The notes below the pieces were generated by a model. It searched no databases. It worked only from the letters and a program-made list of their open reading frames with translations, and was not told the origin of the DNA. Made by a program: the position numbers and the translations under genes. From Methylobacterium sp. WSM2598 (GTDB taxonomy: Bacteria > Pseudomonadota > Alphaproteobacteria > Rhizobiales > Beijerinckiaceae): a DNA stretch of 46,506 bases. Below, in pieces: positions 43,661-46,506 of this stretch. The DNA lies in the NCBI RefSeq assembly GCF_000379105.1, contig NZ_KB900609.1:790024-836529 (forward strand), in the 5' to 3' direction. Positions within the stretch are counted from its first letter, which is position 1; every line of letters starts with the position of its first letter.

Positions 43661-43843
43661 ATGCCGACAAACAAGCCAAAAACCATAGTCGAAAAGCAAC
43701 ACGAAGTTGATGCCCTTTCAGATGGGGAGCTCGAAACCGTAACTGGTGGGACGTCTCACAAAGCATCAAAAAGAGGAAAGATAGGCGAAGATCCACTTGA
43801 ATATTTGAAAGTTACTATGGAAGATGCCATTATTAGCACTTAA
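43661..43843 (+). CDS. 60-residue peptide with a double-glycine leader motif
   Basis: The start ATG has GGAG 8 nt upstream. The N-terminal part ends in VDALSDGELETVTGG (residues 16-30), which fits the leader motif of bacteriocin-type and Nif11-type precursors (LSxxELxxVxGG), where export peptidase-transporters cut after GG. The remaining 30 residues (TSHKASKRGKIGEDPLEYLK, VTMEDAIIST) are soluble, mixed charge, without cysteine. The gene is AT-richer than its neighbours and stands alone: no C39-type transporter or modification enzyme is visible in the window. It may be a short secreted peptide or a leader-like protein of another kind. Confidence 0.65.
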   Translation: MPTNKPKTIVEKQHEVDALSDGELETVTGGTSHKASKRGKIGEDPLEYLKVTMEDAIIST

Positions 43844-44115
43844 TCAGTGACACATAATTTGTCTCGTGTGATCACGAGAACTAAGGCGTTTCGTGATCGA
43901 TGAGGCCGAGGGGCCATGGGTATTTCACCTTTGGCCCCTTAGCAATTGGATTGGTCTGACGCCACTCCTCTGCCCCGCGGCGAGGACGTGAATTGGCTTT
44001 TGTTGCATGGCAGCATGTCCGTATAGGTACACCCTCGCGACACGGTGCCTCGGAGCGCGGGAACCCGGATCACAAGGGTTGAATCGGGGGTTTTGATAGG
44101 CAACTATCACTAGGC
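43844..44115. other. Intergenic, several small hairpins
   Basis: No gene seen. CTCGTG-TGAT-CACGAG (43863-43878) lies 20 nt after the peptide stop, and AGGGGCCA / TGGCCCCT (43909-43916 with 43932-43939) follows; either could end the peptide transcript. TGATAG-GCAA-CTATCA (44094-44109) abuts the IS5 target site. Confidence 0.5.
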
Positions 44116-44981
44116 CTAGAGCGTGTTATGAACTTTCTACTATGCGTCCGAGCTTGCTGAGCATGTCACAGACGAAGGCGACCATGTACATTCCAGCCAG
44201 TGTGCTCGCATAACGCTCGTAGTCCTTGACCAGCCGGCGGCAGCGCACCGCCCAGGCGAGCGAGCGCTCCACCACCCAACGCCGCGGCAGCAACACGAAG
44301 CCGCGCTTGGCCTCCGGGGCCTTGACCACCTCCAACGCGATCCCGTTCGCCTGCGCTGCGGTCGCTGCCTTCTCACCTGTGTAGCCCTGGTCGACGAATG
44401 CCTTCTCCACGCCCCCGTCCGTCTCCGCCTGGACCACGCAGGTCAGCGTGCCGACCTGACTGCGGTCATCGCCATCCGCCGGCGTGACGTGCAGCGCCAC
44501 CCCGTGACCGGGCGTGTCGACCGCCAGATGCACCTTCGACCCGCGCATGCGCTTGGCCCCGTCGTAGCCGGCCCGCTCGCCGCTCTCGGGCGAGGAGCGC
44601 TGGGTCCGGCTGTCCAGGATCACCGCCGAGGGCTCCGGCTCACGCCCGGCCGCCTGCCGCAGCACAGCACGCAGGTCGCCGGCCACATCGGCGAAGCACT
44701 CGGCGGCCAACCAGCGCTGGGTCTGCTGGTAGACCGCTGCCCACGGCGGCAGGTCGTGGGGCAGGAACCGCCACGGCGCGCCGGTCTTGACGATGTAACG
44801 CAAGCCGTTGAACACCTCGCGCAGATCGTGGTCACGCTGGCCCGAGTCCTCGCGCAGCAGCGCCAGGTAGGGCGCCACCAGCGCCCACTCCTCATCGGAC
44901 ACGGCGGACGGGTAGGCGGCGCGATCGGTGCTCATGCCCTTCAACGCTCACGCTACATCGTAGGTTCATAACACGCTCTAG
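44116..44981 (-). mobile_element. Complete IS5-family element (IS427-like) with CTAG target duplication
   Basis: AGCGTGTTATGAAC at 44120 and GTTCATAACACGCT ending at 44977 are perfect terminal inverted repeats. CTAG is present on both sides (44116-44119 and 44978-44981) as the duplicated target. The 858-bp element carries one intact transposase gene, so it is potentially active. Confidence 0.92.
44126..44935 (-). CDS. IS5-family transposase
   Basis: A 269-residue DDE transposase. The N-terminal DUF4096-type part is visible (YPSAVSDEEWALVAPYLALL, FNGLRYIVKTGAPWRFLPHD). The catalytic aspartates are in ILDSRTQRSSPESG and FVDQGYTGE, and the glutamate is in RRWVVERSLAW. The ATG at 44935 is preferred; a TTG three codons up is in frame. 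No frameshift is needed, unlike several IS5 relatives. Confidence 0.95.
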   Translation of the reverse strand: MSTDRAAYPSAVSDEEWALVAPYLALLREDSGQRDHDLREVFNGLRYIVKTGAPWRFLPHDLPPWAAVYQQTQRWLAAECFADVAGDLRAVLRQAAGREPEPSAVILDSRTQRSSPESGERAGYDGAKRMRGSKVHLAVDTPGHGVALHVTPADGDDRSQVGTLTCVVQAETDGGVEKAFVDQGYTGEKAATAAQANGIALEVVKAPEAKRGFVLLPRRWVVERSLAWAVRCRRLVKDYERYASTLAGMYMVAFVCDMLSKLGRIVESS

Positions 44982-45108
44982 GCCCGCAGGAGGGCGGCGC
45001 TTGATCGCCCCGGGCGTGCGGGTGCACGATGCCCTTGATCATGTGGGGACGTCTTCGGCCCGCCCGGCTCCGGCCGCGGCGAGGCTTTTTGCTTCGTATA
45101 CGCGCGCC

Positions 45109-45594
45109 CTACTTCACAGGCAGCTTCCAATTTGATTTATGGGGGACGATCACCATACCTCGTGCGTTTTCAGGGCTTTTAAGTGGATTGTAGTTAAATT
45201 CTGCAGTCCCTGAAATGCCAGTGTATTTGCCCGTTCCTCCAACAAAAGTGTGAATTCCATTTGGCCCTTTCGACTCGTACGTCGTGAAGATCTGATCGCC
45301 CTCTTTATCCATGTCGATGCAACTGCCGCGATTTAGGACTACCCCATCCACAACCTCGCGCATACCAAGACAGCGTGTGGCCATGTCATTGAACATTGGT
45401 CCGCCACTGTCGTTGCGCGTAACGCCGTTGCTCTCATATATCGAAACGGTACGCTCGCCGAGTTTTATAACATTCGAGTACATATTCACATAATTCGTAG
45501 TATAACTATCATTCCCTTCCCTCGGAAGTTCGGCAGCAAGAGCGTTGCTTGCAATTAGAAATCCAGCTAAAACACTGACGGTCCTGAGCACCAT
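45109..45594 (-). CDS. Secreted small protein, possible AOC/dirigent-like barrel
   Basis: A 161-residue protein with a clear Sec signal peptide (TVSVLAGFLIASNALA-AE, cleaved near residue 21). The mature part is beta-rich. HTFVGGTGKYTGISGTAEFN is similar to the GGTGxFxGxxG loop of allene-oxide-cyclase/dirigent-like barrels, and two cysteines (residues 75 and 92) could form a disulfide. GGGGAGGA stands 5 nt ahead of the ATG at 45594. The gene is much lower in GC than the surroundings, a sign of foreign origin. No function is established; a periplasmic or secreted binding role is a guess. Confidence 0.7.
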   Translation of the reverse strand: MVLRTVSVLAGFLIASNALAAELPREGNDSYTTNYVNMYSNVIKLGERTVSIYESNGVTRNDSGGPMFNDMATRCLGMREVVDGVVLNRGSCIDMDKEGDQIFTTYESKGPNGIHTFVGGTGKYTGISGTAEFNYNPLKSPENARGMVIVPHKSNWKLPVK

Positions 45595-45733
45595 CTTAAT
45601 CCTCCCCTGCAACCCTTCGCCTTTGCGGGTCTGTATCAGAGTGAGGCTTTCCGTTAGTTTTGTCTATCGTGTGATCAGATGGCTGCAACAAATCCCGCTC
45701 GATAGCGCCGTACCGCCTCGGCAGCGGGCCTGA

Positions 45734-46030
45734 TCAGGTCATGCCCCAGCCGGTGCGCTCGCGCGGGCGGGCGTAGATCCCGACGACGTCGCGCATGACG
45801 CCGACCTCCTTCGACCCGCACGCAGCGCAGCGCAGGGGCAGGGCGATGTCCGGGAACGGCATCTCGGCGGGGAACTGGTCCGTGCTGATCGTCGCCTCGT
45901 GGCCGCAGCCGGTGGCGTCGCAGTGGACGAACGCCGTGCGGTCGCCCTCGGCGCGGAGGTCCGCCAGCGTGGGCGGCGGGATCTCGCGGCCCTGCTCGTC
46001 GTAGGCGCGGCGCGGTTGACGTTGGGTCAC
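45734..46030 (-). CDS. Small zinc-ribbon-like protein, phage/element cargo type
   Basis: A 98-residue soluble protein. CDATGCGHEATI and LRCAACGSKEVGVMRD supply two cysteine pairs (CxxxxC, CxxC) spaced as in small zinc ribbons. Start is GTG, overlapping the stop of the membrane protein gene upstream (GTGA), so the two are co-translated. Similar proteins occur in phage and integrative elements; the function is unknown. Confidence 0.65.
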   Translation of the reverse strand: MTQRQPRRAYDEQGREIPPPTLADLRAEGDRTAFVHCDATGCGHEATISTDQFPAEMPFPDIALPLRCAACGSKEVGVMRDVVGIYARPRERTGWGMT

Positions 46031-46185
46031 AGGCGGTCCTTGATCAGCATGACGATGCCGCCGGCTATGAGGCCCGACACCGACACGAGCAGGACGGGGT
46101 TCGGGAGGCCGAGGCGGTACAGGCCGAGCACGGCGACGGCGGCCGTCGAGCTAACGGCGCCGTAGGTGAGCCAGCGGGAGTCCAT
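46027..46185 (-). CDS. Small two-helix membrane protein
   Basis: A 52-residue product, MDSRWLTYGAVSSTAAVAVL followed by GLYRLGLPNPVLLVSVSGLI and AGGIVMLIKDRL: two hydrophobic segments joined by a short Pro-containing turn. The frame extends upstream as arginine-rich sequence without features, so the ATG at 46185 is chosen. It heads a two-gene unit with the zinc-ribbon protein. A holin-like or cargo role is possible but unsupported. Confidence 0.5.
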   Translation of the reverse strand: MDSRWLTYGAVSSTAAVAVLGLYRLGLPNPVLLVSVSGLIAGGIVMLIKDRL

Positions 46186-46403
46186 GGCTCTGATGCAGAC
46201 GGGTCCCATTGCGCAGCGATTACGTCCTCGGGTGCGGCCTGCGGCCAGGAACGCGGCTGGAGGGCTGCTCAGGGTCGAGGCTGTGTGAGAACGCGGTTGG
46301 GTGTGTCGCGATGCAGCGGTGATGGCGCGCGCGGTGCCGCGTGCCCTCACGCCCGCAGGGCGGTGAGGAGTGGGCCGGTGCCGAGGATCGCGATCACCCA
46401 CCG

Positions 46404-46506
46404 GGACTGTCAGGAATTTCGTGTGGGGCGGCCATAGTGAACCCGAAGGAGGTTCCCGATGGCACGACGCAAAGCGCCCCGCATCCCTGATGCGATCTTG
46501 GACCAG
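46404..46506 (+). mobile_element. Left end of an IS256-family element (cut by the window edge)
   Basis: GGACTGTCAGGAATTTCGTG (from 46404) is a typical IS256-type terminal repeat. A ribosome site (AAGGAGG) and the first codons of the transposase follow. The rest is outside the window. Confidence 0.75.
46459..46506 (+). CDS. IS256-family (mutator-type) transposase, N-terminal 16 codons
   Basis: The ATG at 46459 begins MARRKAPRIPDAILDQ, the characteristic opening of mutator-type transposases (MxRRKxPxIPDxLLDQL). AAGGAGG lies 6 nt ahead. Truncated only by the window end. Confidence 0.75.
   Translation, partial: MARRKAPRIPDAILDQ

Overview
The window is high-GC DNA of a Methylobacterium-like alphaproteobacterium (order Hyphomicrobiales). 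This is inferred from the very high GC, the gene types (an aa3-type oxidase cluster with two subunit-III-like genes, Liv-type ABC systems, HWE-kinase and FixLJ-type remnants), the density of insertion sequences, and dispersed palindromic repeats that recur through the window. No species can be named from the sequence alone.

Layout. 1-1.8 kb is a scrap region: remnants of a FixLJ-like two-component pair, a small membrane protein gene, a probable IS110 transposase scrap and a double-hairpin copy of the repeat family. 1.8-5.5 kb holds an Hsp20 chaperone and a large multi-PAS GGDEF/EAL protein. 5.9-7.6 kb has a chemoreceptor gene cut off by the 3' end of an IS3 element and fused in frame to it, followed by decayed sequence. 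8.0-13.5 kb is a cytochrome c oxidase operon (DUF2189 membrane protein, subunits II, I, III-like, III, IV). The III-like gene carries an in-frame copy of the dispersed palindromic repeat. 13.7-17.8 kb has a LysR regulator, an oxidoreductase remnant, a class II aldolase gene with an in-frame amber codon, a carbonic-anhydrase scrap and an intact periplasmic binding protein. 17.9-21.3 kb has an Old Yellow Enzyme relative and an iron-type alcohol dehydrogenase.

21.7-38 kb looks like an organic-acid or alcohol catabolism and uptake region. A second binding-protein gene is split by a 1.24-kb IS3 element. It is followed by a GST, a class I fumarase, an SDR, an aldehyde dehydrogenase and a divergent LysR regulator. 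Then comes a run of citrate-lyase-alpha-type CoA transferase, binding protein, two permeases and two ATPases, with a peroxiredoxin behind. The CoA transferase stands without the other citrate lyase subunits, so its substrate may not be citrate.

From 38.7 kb to the right edge lies one end of an integrated mobile element. It begins at the 3' half of a tRNA-Gln(CUG) gene that still has its terminator. It contains an excisionase-like HTH protein, an archaeo-eukaryotic-type primase and a helicase with an XPD/DinG-like cysteine cluster (adjacent frames, probably one gene with a frameshift), 20-bp inverted/direct repeats that could be a replication origin, a 60-residue peptide with a double-glycine leader motif, an IS5 element, a secreted small protein and two small cargo ORFs. 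An IS256 element begins at the right edge. No integrase is visible in the window. This element, and the structured dispersed repeats, are the most novel parts.
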